Below are positions 1 to 6,017 of a DNA stretch of 8,366 nt, piece by piece; within the stretch, counting starts at the first letter, position 1; every line of letters starts with the position of its first letter. Origin of the DNA: Rhodospirillales bacterium (GTDB lineage Bacteria > Pseudomonadota > Alphaproteobacteria > Rhodospirillales > Casp-alpha2); assembly GCA_018664265.1 (NCBI GenBank), contig JABJOR010000132.1, positions 1-8,366 on the forward strand, written 5' to 3'. A program made the position numbers and the translations under genes. The notes beneath the pieces were generated by a model that saw nothing but the letters and a program-made list of their open reading frames with translations, was not told where the DNA came from and did not search any database.

Positions 1-51
1 GAAACAGTGGTCGGCGATATCATCTCAGTCATTGAACAGAGCTCTGCGTGA
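1..51 (+). CDS. C-terminal end of an unidentified upstream gene (partial)
   Basis: Frame 1 is open from the window edge to a TGA at 49-51 and encodes ETVVGDIISVIEQSSA. The TGA shares its last base with the ATG of thiD (TGATG at 49-53), an arrangement typical of translationally coupled operon genes. That overlap is the main reason to treat these 17 codons as a real gene end. The fragment is too short to identify a family. Only its operon position with thiD can be inferred. Confidence 0.5.
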   Translation, partial: ETVVGDIISVIEQSSA

Positions 52-854
52 TGCAGGGCCGTGTTCTTATTATTGCAGGCTCTGATTCAGGCGGCGGTGC
101 AGGCATTCAGGCAGACATCAAAACCGTTACGGCATTAAACGGTTTTGCTATGACGGCGATTACGGCCCTGACAGCTCAAAACACATTAGGTGTTCACGCT
201 ATTGAAGAAGTCTCACCGAATTTTGTCTATGAACAAATAAAAGTAGTGCTTCAGGATCTAGGTGCCGATTGTATCAAGACAGGGATGCTGCACCGTATTG
301 AAATTATTGACGTGGTGGTGCGTGCCCTTGATGATTTTGGCACGGATATTCCGTTGGTTGTTGATCCTGTGATGGTAGCGAAGGGTGGCTCATCATTATT
401 GTCGCCGGATGCTGTGGAGGCCATGCGGGAAAAAATTATTCCACGCGCGAGTGTGCTGACACCCAATGCACCGGAAGCAACCGCCTTGACGGGTATGGAT
501 GTAAATTCCCGTGATGATGCCATGGAAGTAGCGCTTAATCTTTCTGCTCTGGGGCCAAAGGCTGTTCTGATCAAGGGCGGACATGTTGATGAGCAAAGTG
601 GTGTGCTGAGCGATGTTCTCCTGCACGGTGAAAACACAATTGATATTTTTGAAAGCCCGCGTATTCAAACCAATCATACCCATGGCACTGGCTGTACACT
701 GGCCTCTGCTATTGCGGCGGGTGTTGCTGCAGGAATGGATATGAAAAGCGCTGTAGTGCGCGCCCGTGATTATGTCCACAAAGCTATTGAAACAGCCCCC
801 GGTTATGGGCAGGGCCACGGGCCGTTAAATCACGCGCATACGGTTAACTCATAA
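51..854 (+). CDS. thiD: Bifunctional hydroxymethylpyrimidine kinase / phosphomethylpyrimidine kinase ThiD
   Basis: A cytoplasmic ribokinase-fold enzyme that phosphorylates HMP and then HMP-P to HMP-PP, the pyrimidine half of thiamin. The 267-residue length is typical. Visible motifs are the N-terminal GSDSGGGAGIQADIKT (residues 10-25), TALTAQNT (38-45), KTGM (76-79), DPVM (105-108), TPNAPEA (137-143), KGGH (175-178), and the anion-hole/catalytic block HTHGTGC (209-215), where C215 is the expected catalytic cysteine. It ends with the family-typical GHGPLNH (255-261). I chose the ATG at 51 over the GTG at 48 because it overlaps the preceding stop as TGATG. No good Shine-Dalgarno is visible, which fits coupling. 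ThiD-family members sometimes also act on pyridoxal; that is family knowledge and is not shown here. The gene converges on the MocR gene with abutting stop codons. Confidence 0.95.
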   Translation: MQGRVLIIAGSDSGGGAGIQADIKTVTALNGFAMTAITALTAQNTLGVHAIEEVSPNFVYEQIKVVLQDLGADCIKTGMLHRIEIIDVVVRALDDFGTDIPLVVDPVMVAKGGSSLLSPDAVEAMREKIIPRASVLTPNAPEATALTGMDVNSRDDAMEVALNLSALGPKAVLIKGGHVDEQSGVLSDVLLHGENTIDIFESPRIQTNHTHGTGCTLASAIAAGVAAGMDMKSAVVRARDYVHKAIETAPGYGQGHGPLNHAHTVNS

Positions 855-2252
855 CTAGAGAATATTGAAATTGCTCTCTGGATCCTCGTCGAGGATTTCA
901 GTGAGTATGGTCATGCCTTTTACGATTTCCTCAACGGTATCTGGTCGCCCAAAGCTTAAGCGAATAGCATCGGGTGCTTTGTGGCGATCGACAGCAAATG
1001 CGTCTGATGCAAAAATTCTCACCCCACGTTCTTCCGCACGGGATTTAAAATCTCGGGCATTCCATGGTTCAGGCAATTCCAGCCATAGATGATGCGCACC
1101 CGGATAGTAACTGACTTTGTGGTTTGTTAAACAAGCCAAAGCTGCATCTGAGCGCAGAGTGGTTTGCTCTCGTTGCCAGTTTATGAGTTCGTCCCCTGTG
1201 CCATCCAAGATCCAGCGTCGGGTAACCTCCGCCATTAAAGGCGGCGGCATCCAGCAGCTCACGCGAATGGAGGCGCGTAGTCTCTCAGTCAAGCGGGATG
1301 GTCCATGGATATACCCGATCCGAAGTCCCGGAGCCATGCACTTTGAAAAGGATGAAAGATAGAACGTTTGATCCGGAAGAAGGTTCGTGATCAAAGGCGT
1401 ATTTGTATTGATCAATGGCCCCCAAATGTCGTCTTCAAGAATAAACAGTCCGGTCTTTTTTGCGACTTCAGCGATCTCAATTCGGCGATCCGCTGGCATG
1501 GATATGGCTGTCGGGTTATGCAAGTTGGGCATGAAATAGAGCATGCTGGGTGCATACCTGCGGCAGGCTTCTTCCAATGCTTCAGGAATCATGCCGTTTT
1601 CATCTGCGGCGACAGTTTCCAGCCTATATCCAAAACTTCGCGCAAGATGAATAATGCCTGGGTACGTCAGCGTATCAACCAGGATGGTATCGCCTGGGTT
1701 GGTTAATGCCATCAGGCAAGCCATTATTCCATGTTGAGTACCGCTGGTGATTGTAATGCGATCCGCGCTTGCATGATCCACCCCTTGGCGTTCCATCCAT
1801 GTCGCGCCAACCTCAAGGTGCGGGGCCATGCCTGTATTGAGTTGATAATTACACAAGGCATCAATATTAGGGTCCTGGGCGATTTCTGCCATGGATTCTG
1901 CCAGGGCTGCTCCGGCTCGTCCCGGAATTGGAATTGCCCGGCCAAGATCGATAACGCCAGCAGGGAGATCATCATCGGGAATTAGGTAATCATCTGTCTG
2001 TCGTGGTCTGTTTCCTAAAACAAAAGTTCCCCGGCCAACTTCTCCACCGATTAAGCCTCGACGTTCTGCTTCTTTGTAGCCACGAGAAACCGTTCCCAGC
2101 GTTACACCGATATCGTAGGCTAAATTTCGCTGAGGTGGCATCTTAGTGCCTGGCGGCAGTGAGCCATCCTTGATGGCACTGGCGATTTCATCTGCCAATG
2201 CCAAATATTTGGTGGTTTGAGCGTCGGATATATCTGGGAGCCAATTTGTCAT
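855..2252 (-). CDS. MocR-like GntR-family transcriptional regulator with aminotransferase domain
   Basis: A 465-residue fusion of a GntR winged helix (about 12-80; PPGTKMPPQRNLA at 33-45 and a TLGTVSRGYKEAERRGLI recognition segment at 51-68) with a fold-type-I aminotransferase domain (about 100-460). PLP-site residues are visible: Y197, the NPT motif at 246-248, D274/D275 (EDDIW), the Schiff-base lysine K304 in SSFSK, and R431 in IRLSFG, the usual carboxylate-binding arginine. In this family the domain is normally a sensor, with an amino acid or PLP as ligand, not a catalyst. Close catalytic aminotransferases cannot be excluded. Translation could open further upstream (to 2372), but those 40 residues come from the divergent intergenic region. 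The ATG at 2250-2252 starts the normal N-terminus and lies 7 bp after a -10 box, suggesting a leaderless mRNA. It is divergent from DUF1127 and probably regulates itself and the operon to the right. The ligand is unknown. Confidence 0.9.
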   Translation of the reverse strand: MTNWLPDISDAQTTKYLALADEIASAIKDGSLPPGTKMPPQRNLAYDIGVTLGTVSRGYKEAERRGLIGGEVGRGTFVLGNRPRQTDDYLIPDDDLPAGVIDLGRAIPIPGRAGAALAESMAEIAQDPNIDALCNYQLNTGMAPHLEVGATWMERQGVDHASADRITITSGTQHGIMACLMALTNPGDTILVDTLTYPGIIHLARSFGYRLETVAADENGMIPEALEEACRRYAPSMLYFMPNLHNPTAISMPADRRIEIAEVAKKTGLFILEDDIWGPLINTNTPLITNLLPDQTFYLSSFSKCMAPGLRIGYIHGPSRLTERLRASIRVSCWMPPPLMAEVTRRWILDGTGDELINWQREQTTLRSDAALACLTNHKVSYYPGAHHLWLELPEPWNARDFKSRAEERGVRIFASDAFAVDRHKAPDAIRLSFGRPDTVEEIVKGMTILTEILDEDPESNFNIL

Positions 2253-2259
2253 GGTAACA

Positions 2260-2288
2260 ATGTTACAATTGATTTGAAATTGTATCAA
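2260..2288 (-). promoter_or_regulatory. Sigma70-like promoter of the MocR gene
   Basis: Read on the minus strand, TTGATA (plus 2283-2288) is followed by a 17-bp spacer and TAACAT (plus 2260-2265). The -10 box ends 7 bp before the ATG at 2252, so transcription would begin at or within a base or two of the start codon. No Shine-Dalgarno is present in that gap, consistent with a leaderless transcript. Box match and spacing are seen directly; activity is inferred. Confidence 0.6.
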
Positions 2289-2297
2289 GACAATAAT
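2269..2297 (+). promoter_or_regulatory. Sigma70-like promoter of the DUF1127 gene
   Basis: TTGATT (2269-2274), a 17-bp spacer and AATAAT (2292-2297), which matches the -10 consensus at five of six positions. Predicted transcription start is near 2304, giving a leader of about 35 nt with the Shine-Dalgarno TAAGGAG at 2324-2330. The promoter overlaps the opposite-strand MocR promoter almost completely, so a protein bound between them would affect both. Confidence 0.5.
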
Positions 2298-2338
2298 CAA
2301 TATTGTTACACATTGTACCCCTGTAAGGAGTGAGCACC

Positions 2339-2563
2339 ATGAATACCACATTGAAAGAATCATCCAGCCCAAGAGCCAGTGAAGCTTTAACCTTCTTTGC
2401 CAATTTCTTGAGCGGTGGATTTATCCCTGTTATGCGCCAATGGGCTGAGGTTAATCAGCAGCGTCATGATTTGGCAACATTGACGGATTATGAGTTGAGA
2501 GATATCGGCATAACCCGCGAAGACGCAATGCTTGAAATTGCCAAACCGTTTTGGGAAATTTAG
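2339..2563 (+). CDS. DUF1127 small protein
   Basis: A 74-residue protein. Its C-terminal half (about 30-74) carries the DUF1127 signature: W35, the QQRHDLATLTDYELRDIGIT segment (40-59), R60, and a terminal KPFWEI (69-74). The N-terminal 30 residues are variable, as usual. The ATG at 2339 is chosen over a GTG at 2330 because TAAGGAG (2324-2330) lies 8 bp before it. DUF1127 proteins are common in Alphaproteobacteria. Members studied in Rhodobacter and Agrobacterium have been linked to stress responses, phosphate metabolism and RNA turnover, but the role of this one is unknown. This member is less arginine-rich than the classical short (about 50 residue) ones. It is divergent from the MocR gene and the first gene of the probable operon, 83 bp ahead of alaX. 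Confidence 0.9.
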   Translation: MNTTLKESSSPRASEALTFFANFLSGGFIPVMRQWAEVNQQRHDLATLTDYELRDIGITREDAMLEIAKPFWEI

Positions 2564-2568
2564 AAATC

Positions 2569-2596
2569 TTCACTTAACAGTCGTGTTTCCTATAAA
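2569..2596 (+). promoter_or_regulatory. Possible secondary promoter ahead of alaX
   Basis: TTCACT (2569-2574), a 16-bp spacer and TATAAA (2591-2596) lie just after the DUF1127 stop codon. The -10 is good and the -35 weak. No GC-rich terminator hairpin is visible between DUF1127 and alaX, so alaX could be read both from here and from the divergent promoter. Confidence 0.35.
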
Positions 2597-2646
2597 CAAA
2601 ATTTGATTTAGGCTGTGTGAGATTTTGGTTTCTGTTGGAGAACATA

Positions 2647-3366
2647 ATGACAGAAGAAATTTTCCGAGAAGATGCATATGTAAAATCGTGTGAGGCACAC
2701 GTTACGGCCCATACGGAAGATGGTGTTATTCTAGATCGCACCGTTTTCTATCCCGAAGGGGGAGGGCAACCTGGTGATACAGGAATTTTGAATGTCGCAG
2801 GTGGCACGCAAATACGCATTACCCAAACACTTAAGGGTAAGGGCGATGTTGCCGGATCGATTGTTCATCTGATTGAAGAGGGTGTTGAATTACCGGCTAT
2901 TGGTGATTCTGTCACAGTGGAATTGGACTGGGACCGACGGTACGCTCATATGCGGATGCATACGTTGCTCCATCTGATGCTTTCGCTTGTTAATGCTAAA
3001 ATCAATGGCGCAGCGGTGGGAGCCGTTAAAAGTCGAATGGATTTTGACCTCGGCGATCTGGTCCTTGATAAAGAGCATCTGACTGAAGAACTCAATAGAT
3101 TAATTACCGAAGATCATTCTGTTCGAGCTTCATGGATTTCTGATCAGGAACTGGAAGAGCGCCCTGAATTGGTTCGCACCATGTCGGTACAACCACCGAC
3201 AGGCCATGGCATGGTTCGCCTTATGGAAATTGACCAAATTGATTTGCAGCCCTGTGGTGGAACACATGTCCTCTCAACATCAGAAATTGGGCGTGTGAAA
3301 ATAGGCAAAATTGAGAATAAAGGTAAGCACAATCGTCGTGTAAATTTGGTTTTTGATAATGACTGA
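2647..3366 (+). CDS. alaX: Alanyl-tRNA editing protein AlaX (AlaX-M type)
   Basis: A free-standing relative of the AlaRS editing domain that hydrolyses Ala-tRNA(Ala) mischarged with serine or glycine; cytoplasmic. At 239 residues it fits the medium AlaX class. The N-terminal beta-barrel part carries FYPEGGGQPGDTG (34-46), the block shared with AlaRS. The catalytic part has the zinc ligands H105 and H109 (HTLLH) and C203 and H207 (CGGTH), then a family-typical NRRVNL near the end (229-234). All expected metal ligands are present, so it should be active. The ATG at 2647 is preferred over an upstream GTG at 2617 because GGAG (2637-2640) sits 6 bp before it and the N-terminus then matches the family. 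Its last 8 bases overlap the start of the next gene. Specificity (Ser or Gly) cannot be read from the sequence. Confidence 0.92.
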   Translation: MTEEIFREDAYVKSCEAHVTAHTEDGVILDRTVFYPEGGGQPGDTGILNVAGGTQIRITQTLKGKGDVAGSIVHLIEEGVELPAIGDSVTVELDWDRRYAHMRMHTLLHLMLSLVNAKINGAAVGAVKSRMDFDLGDLVLDKEHLTEELNRLITEDHSVRASWISDQELEERPELVRTMSVQPPTGHGMVRLMEIDQIDLQPCGGTHVLSTSEIGRVKIGKIENKGKHNRRVNLVFDND

Positions 3367-4432
3367 CAAAAATTTTTATACAATTGCCGTTATTCCGGGA
3401 GATGGAATCGGTAACGAAGTTGTTCCTGAGGCTATCAAGGTTCTGGAAGCCGTTGGACGCCGATTTGATATATCCTACAAGTTTGACGATTTTGACTGGA
3501 GTTGCGAGCGCTTTCATAAGCTCGGTTCCATGATGCCCGACGATGGCCTTGATCAAATCAGAAACCATGATGCTATTTTACTGGGCGCAGTGGGCTATCC
3601 CGGAGTAGCCGATCATGTTTCTCTCTGGGGCTTGTTGATTCCTATTCGCCGTGAGTTCCATCAATATGTAAATTTACGCCCGGTGCGTTTGTTCGATGGC
3701 ATTGACTGCCCGCTTAAAGGCCGTGTGCCCGGTGATATCGATATGATGATCGTGCGTGAGAATAACGAGGGTGAGTACTCAGATATTGGAGGCGTAGTTT
3801 TTGCTGGAACAGAAAATGAGTTCGCCCAGCAACAATCCATATTCTCAAGAAAAGGCACCCACCGGATCATGCGCTATGCTTTTGATTTGGCCCAAAAACG
3901 TAAACGAAAGCATGTTAGTTCTGCCACCAAATCAAATGGTATTATTCATTCCATGCCCTATTGGGATAAACAGTTTGAGACAATCAGCACGGAATATCCT
4001 GATATTGAAACGGCGCAATTCCATATTGATATCATGACCGCACAATTTGTTCGTAACCCGGACTGGTTTGATGTGGTTGTGGCCTCAAACTTGTTCGGCG
4101 ATATTTTATCTGATCTGGGACCAGCGGTTACGGGCACAATTGCCATAGCGCCGGGTGGTAATATCAATCCGGAAAAAAATTATCCTTCCATGTTCGAGCC
4201 CGTCCATGGTTCTGCCCCTGATATTCATGGGCAATTGATTTCCAACCCCATAGGTGAGATCTGGTCGGCTGGTATGATGCTTGATCATCTGGGGGAATCT
4301 GAGGCTGCATCAGCTATTGAAACGGCCATTGAGACAGTCTTGCGTGACAGTGATGTGAAGACGCCCGATATGGGTGGTGAGGCCAGCACAGTAGAACTGG
4401 GTGATGCTATCGCCCGTGCTGTGGCAGGGTGA
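3359..4432 (+). CDS. dmlA: NAD-dependent D-malate / tartrate dehydrogenase family protein
   Basis: A 357-residue beta-decarboxylating dehydrogenase of the isocitrate/isopropylmalate superfamily. The block GAVG-PG followed by DHVSLWGLLIPIRREF (76-100) and QYVNLRPVRL (102-111) is characteristic of the tartrate dehydrogenase/D-malate dehydrogenase branch and not of LeuB or Icd. Substrate and metal residues are visible: R97, R107, R133, Y140, K191, D224, D248 and D252 (NLFGDILSDL, 244-253). In HGSAPDIHG (283-291), D288-I289 is the pair that selects NAD over NADP in this superfamily. Expected reaction: D-malate to pyruvate and CO2, or tartrate oxidation. The true substrate could be another 2-hydroxy or 3-alkylmalate acid. 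The ATG at 3359 gives the standard short N-terminus, against a TTG at 3353. The start lies inside the end of alaX and has no good ribosome binding site, so translation is probably coupled. Confidence 0.85.
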   Translation: MTDKNFYTIAVIPGDGIGNEVVPEAIKVLEAVGRRFDISYKFDDFDWSCERFHKLGSMMPDDGLDQIRNHDAILLGAVGYPGVADHVSLWGLLIPIRREFHQYVNLRPVRLFDGIDCPLKGRVPGDIDMMIVRENNEGEYSDIGGVVFAGTENEFAQQQSIFSRKGTHRIMRYAFDLAQKRKRKHVSSATKSNGIIHSMPYWDKQFETISTEYPDIETAQFHIDIMTAQFVRNPDWFDVVVASNLFGDILSDLGPAVTGTIAIAPGGNINPEKNYPSMFEPVHGSAPDIHGQLISNPIGEIWSAGMMLDHLGESEAASAIETAIETVLRDSDVKTPDMGGEASTVELGDAIARAVAG

Positions 4433-4440
4433 GGTAAATC

Positions 4441-5253
4441 ATGAACAGAATTCCTATCTATCAAGTTGATGCTTTTACCAGTGAGTTGTTTGGCGGAAAC
4501 CCGGCAGCGGTTTGCCCTCTGGATAAGTGGCTTGCTGATGACGTGCTTCAATCCATCGCCATGGAAAACAATTTATCCGAGACAGCATACATTGTTCCCG
4601 GTGGCGAGAATGGTGAAGACTACGCATTGCGCTGGTTTACCCCGGCCATTGAAGTGGACCTGTGTGGTCATGCCACGCTTGCCAGCTCTTTCGTTATTTT
4701 TGAAAAGCTCAACTCATCCTTAAAAGCAGTTTCTTTCTCCACACGAAGCGGGCGTTTGGATGTTAGTCGTTCTGATGGAGGTGAGCTTGTTTTGGATTTC
4801 CCGGCGTTGCCACCAGTCGCCGTGCCGATTCTGGATGGTCTGGAAAAGGCCATCGGTGTTGTGCCGATCAATTTGTATAGAGCGCAGGATAATGAAGGCA
4901 AGTTTCTAGCTGAATTAGCCAATGAAACAGAGGTCAGAAACCTTGATCCTGATATGGAATATATCGCTTCCATGGCAGGGGATGGATTAATCGTGACGGC
5001 TTTGGGTGATGATGAAGATTGTGATTTCGTATCACGTTACTTTGCCCCTCATGTTGGAATTCTGGAAGATCCCGTGACGGGCTCGGCGCATTGTGTGTCT
5101 GTGCCGTATTGGGCGAACCGTCTGGGCAAGACAGTTTTATCTGCACGCCAGATTTCGAAACGTGGCGGTGCTTTGCAGTGTGAACTGGATGGCGCACGTG
5201 TAAAAATCGGGGGAAGGGCGGTTCTTTATATGGTTGGGGAGATTATGGTGTGA
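4441..5253 (+). CDS. PhzF family isomerase-like protein
   Basis: A 270-residue protein with the two-domain PhzF/diaminopimelate-epimerase-like fold. Family motifs are QVDAFTSELFGGNPAAV (8-24), NLSETA (44-49) with the catalytic-type glutamate E47, RWFTP (64-68), EVDLCGHATLAS (71-82) and EDPVTGSAHC (209-218). E47 corresponds to the general acid/base glutamate of phenazine-synthesis PhzF. No other phenazine genes are present, so this is one of the many PhzF-like proteins of unknown substrate, probably a small-molecule isomerase in the cytoplasm. The gene starts 8 bp after the dehydrogenase stop. A GAGG at 4431-4434 overlaps that stop and serves as ribosome binding site 6 bp before the ATG. The end overlaps the next gene as TGATG. 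Confidence 0.9.
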   Translation: MNRIPIYQVDAFTSELFGGNPAAVCPLDKWLADDVLQSIAMENNLSETAYIVPGGENGEDYALRWFTPAIEVDLCGHATLASSFVIFEKLNSSLKAVSFSTRSGRLDVSRSDGGELVLDFPALPPVAVPILDGLEKAIGVVPINLYRAQDNEGKFLAELANETEVRNLDPDMEYIASMAGDGLIVTALGDDEDCDFVSRYFAPHVGILEDPVTGSAHCVSVPYWANRLGKTVLSARQISKRGGALQCELDGARVKIGGRAVLYMVGEIMV

Positions 5254-5738
5254 TGGATTCTCAAGGTGTGACCATATCGCCAGCGAGTTGGTCGAATGAT
5301 CGTGAGATCGTCGTTGATCTGTTTACAGAATATCAAAACTGGCTGGGAGAGGCCTGCTGCTTCCATGATTTTGAAGCAGAATTGAATACTTTGCCTGGGG
5401 ATTACAGCGAACCCACTGGATGTTTGCTAATGGCGCGGTGTGACGGTGATGTTTTGGGCGTTGTTGGATTGATTCCGTTAGATCTAGAGACTAACACTTG
5501 TGAACTAAAACGCCTTTATGTTTTACCCAAATCCCGTGGCATGGGAATCGGACGAGCCCTGTCTGTCGCGATTCTTGATTATGCAACTAAGGCTGGCTAC
5601 GAGACTATACAGCTTGAAACACTTGCTCGACTGGAAATGGCGCGGGCTATTTACGCTGATCTGGGATTTCAGGATAAGGGCAACCGAATCCCCGGGCAAA
5701 GTGATACGCCGCTTGTTATGCAGTGTGATCTAAAGTGA
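5253..5738 (+). CDS. GNAT family N-acetyltransferase
   Basis: A 161-residue single-domain GNAT acetyltransferase. The acetyl-CoA binding motif A is clear: ELKRLYVLPKSRGMGIGRAL (84-103), with the pyrophosphate loop RGMGIG at 95-100. The C-terminal part has the usual ARAIYADLGF pattern (130-139, motif B). The N-terminal 50 residues hold the acceptor-binding region and do not indicate a substrate. The ATG at 5253 overlaps the PhzF stop as TGATG (5251-5255), with GGGGAG at 5236-5241 about 11 bp upstream. It is the last gene of the alaX-dehydrogenase-PhzF set. Acetylation of an amino acid or amine related to the operon's substrate is possible but only inferred. Confidence 0.88.
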   Translation: MDSQGVTISPASWSNDREIVVDLFTEYQNWLGEACCFHDFEAELNTLPGDYSEPTGCLLMARCDGDVLGVVGLIPLDLETNTCELKRLYVLPKSRGMGIGRALSVAILDYATKAGYETIQLETLARLEMARAIYADLGFQDKGNRIPGQSDTPLVMQCDLK

Positions 5739-5819
5739 TTCTTGCATAGATGGAATTGCGAATCGAAATAATGAATATTTAGAAATACTAGTTATTTGAC
5801 CTTGAATTGAGCAAGAATC
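5737..5819. repeat. Nested inverted repeat at the end of the acetyltransferase gene
   Basis: GATTCTTGC (5737-5745) and GCAAGAATC (5811-5819) are perfect 9-bp inverted arms, with one more possible G-U pair outside. Inside them AAATAA/TTATTT (5766-5771/5792-5797) and TATTT/AAATA (5776-5780/5783-5787) are nested in register. The inner stems are all A-T and no T-run follows, so this is not a standard intrinsic terminator. It may shape the 3' end of the operon mRNA. Confidence 0.4.
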
Positions 5820-5925
5820 GCCTGTGAATTCATTTCCAGATAGAGCTTTTTCTTTAAAAACCCCGGTTTCTTCACAAAAACAGGGCTGAGTTGGGGTATG
5901 TCTATGAATTGTGTGGGTGATATAG

Positions 5926-5954
5926 TTGAGGCACGAAATGTTGTGCTCTATACT
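5926..5954 (+). promoter_or_regulatory. Sigma70-like promoter of the TPR/SPOR lipoprotein gene
   Basis: TTGAGG (5926-5931), a 17-bp spacer and TATACT (5949-5954), which is five of six to consensus. Predicted start near 5961 gives a leader of about 57 nt. Confidence 0.55.
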
Positions 5955-5966
5955 CCACTGGCTTAA

Positions 5967-5985
5967 TGCTGCATAAGAAGCAGCA
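5967..5985 (+). other. Hairpin in the lipoprotein mRNA leader
   Basis: TGCTGC (5967-5972) pairs with GCAGCA (5980-5985) over a 7-nt loop. A competing pairing AATGCT/AGCATT (5965-5970/5986-5991) uses part of the same left arm. It lies between the predicted transcription start and the ribosome binding site (CGGGAG, 6005-6010). A role in translation is possible but unsupported beyond position. Confidence 0.35.
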
Positions 5986-6017
5986 AGCATTCAGGTCTAT
6001 CTTTCGGGAGCATCACA

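Larger units (their letters stand above)
2254..2320. promoter_or_regulatory. ATTGT repeat cluster, probable MocR operator
   Basis: The 67-bp span carries repeated ATTGTTAC-like units. On the plus strand these are ATTGTATCA (2279-2287), ATTGTTACA (2302-2310) and ATTGTACCC (2312-2320). On the minus strand two units sit head to tail with 8-bp period within 2254-2269. Inverted pairs also form: GTAACA-A-TGTTAC (2254-2266, a perfect 6-bp palindrome over the MocR -10) and ATTGT-N6-ACAAT (2279-2294, over the MocR -35 and the plus-strand -10). MocR proteins are known to bind directly repeated half-sites near their own promoters, so autoregulation plus control of DUF1127 is the natural inference. The repeats are seen; binding is inferred. 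Confidence 0.55.

Noticed and set aside
396..818. 140-codon open frame antisense to thiD
   Set aside because: It mirrors the codons of a clear thiD gene and shows no domain or ribosome binding site.
2253..2372. 40-residue N-terminal extension of the MocR protein
   Set aside because: It translates the divergent promoter and operator region and gives a hydrophobic, family-atypical sequence. The ATG at 2252 matches the normal start of the winged-helix domain.
4441..5253. Phenazine biosynthesis cluster
   Set aside because: Only a PhzF-like gene is present; PhzF homologues of other function are widespread.
5730..5990. 86-codon open frame on the minus strand filling the intergenic region
   Set aside because: No ribosome binding site, no recognisable domain, and overlap with the acetyltransferase stop and with the promoter and leader of the lipoprotein gene.
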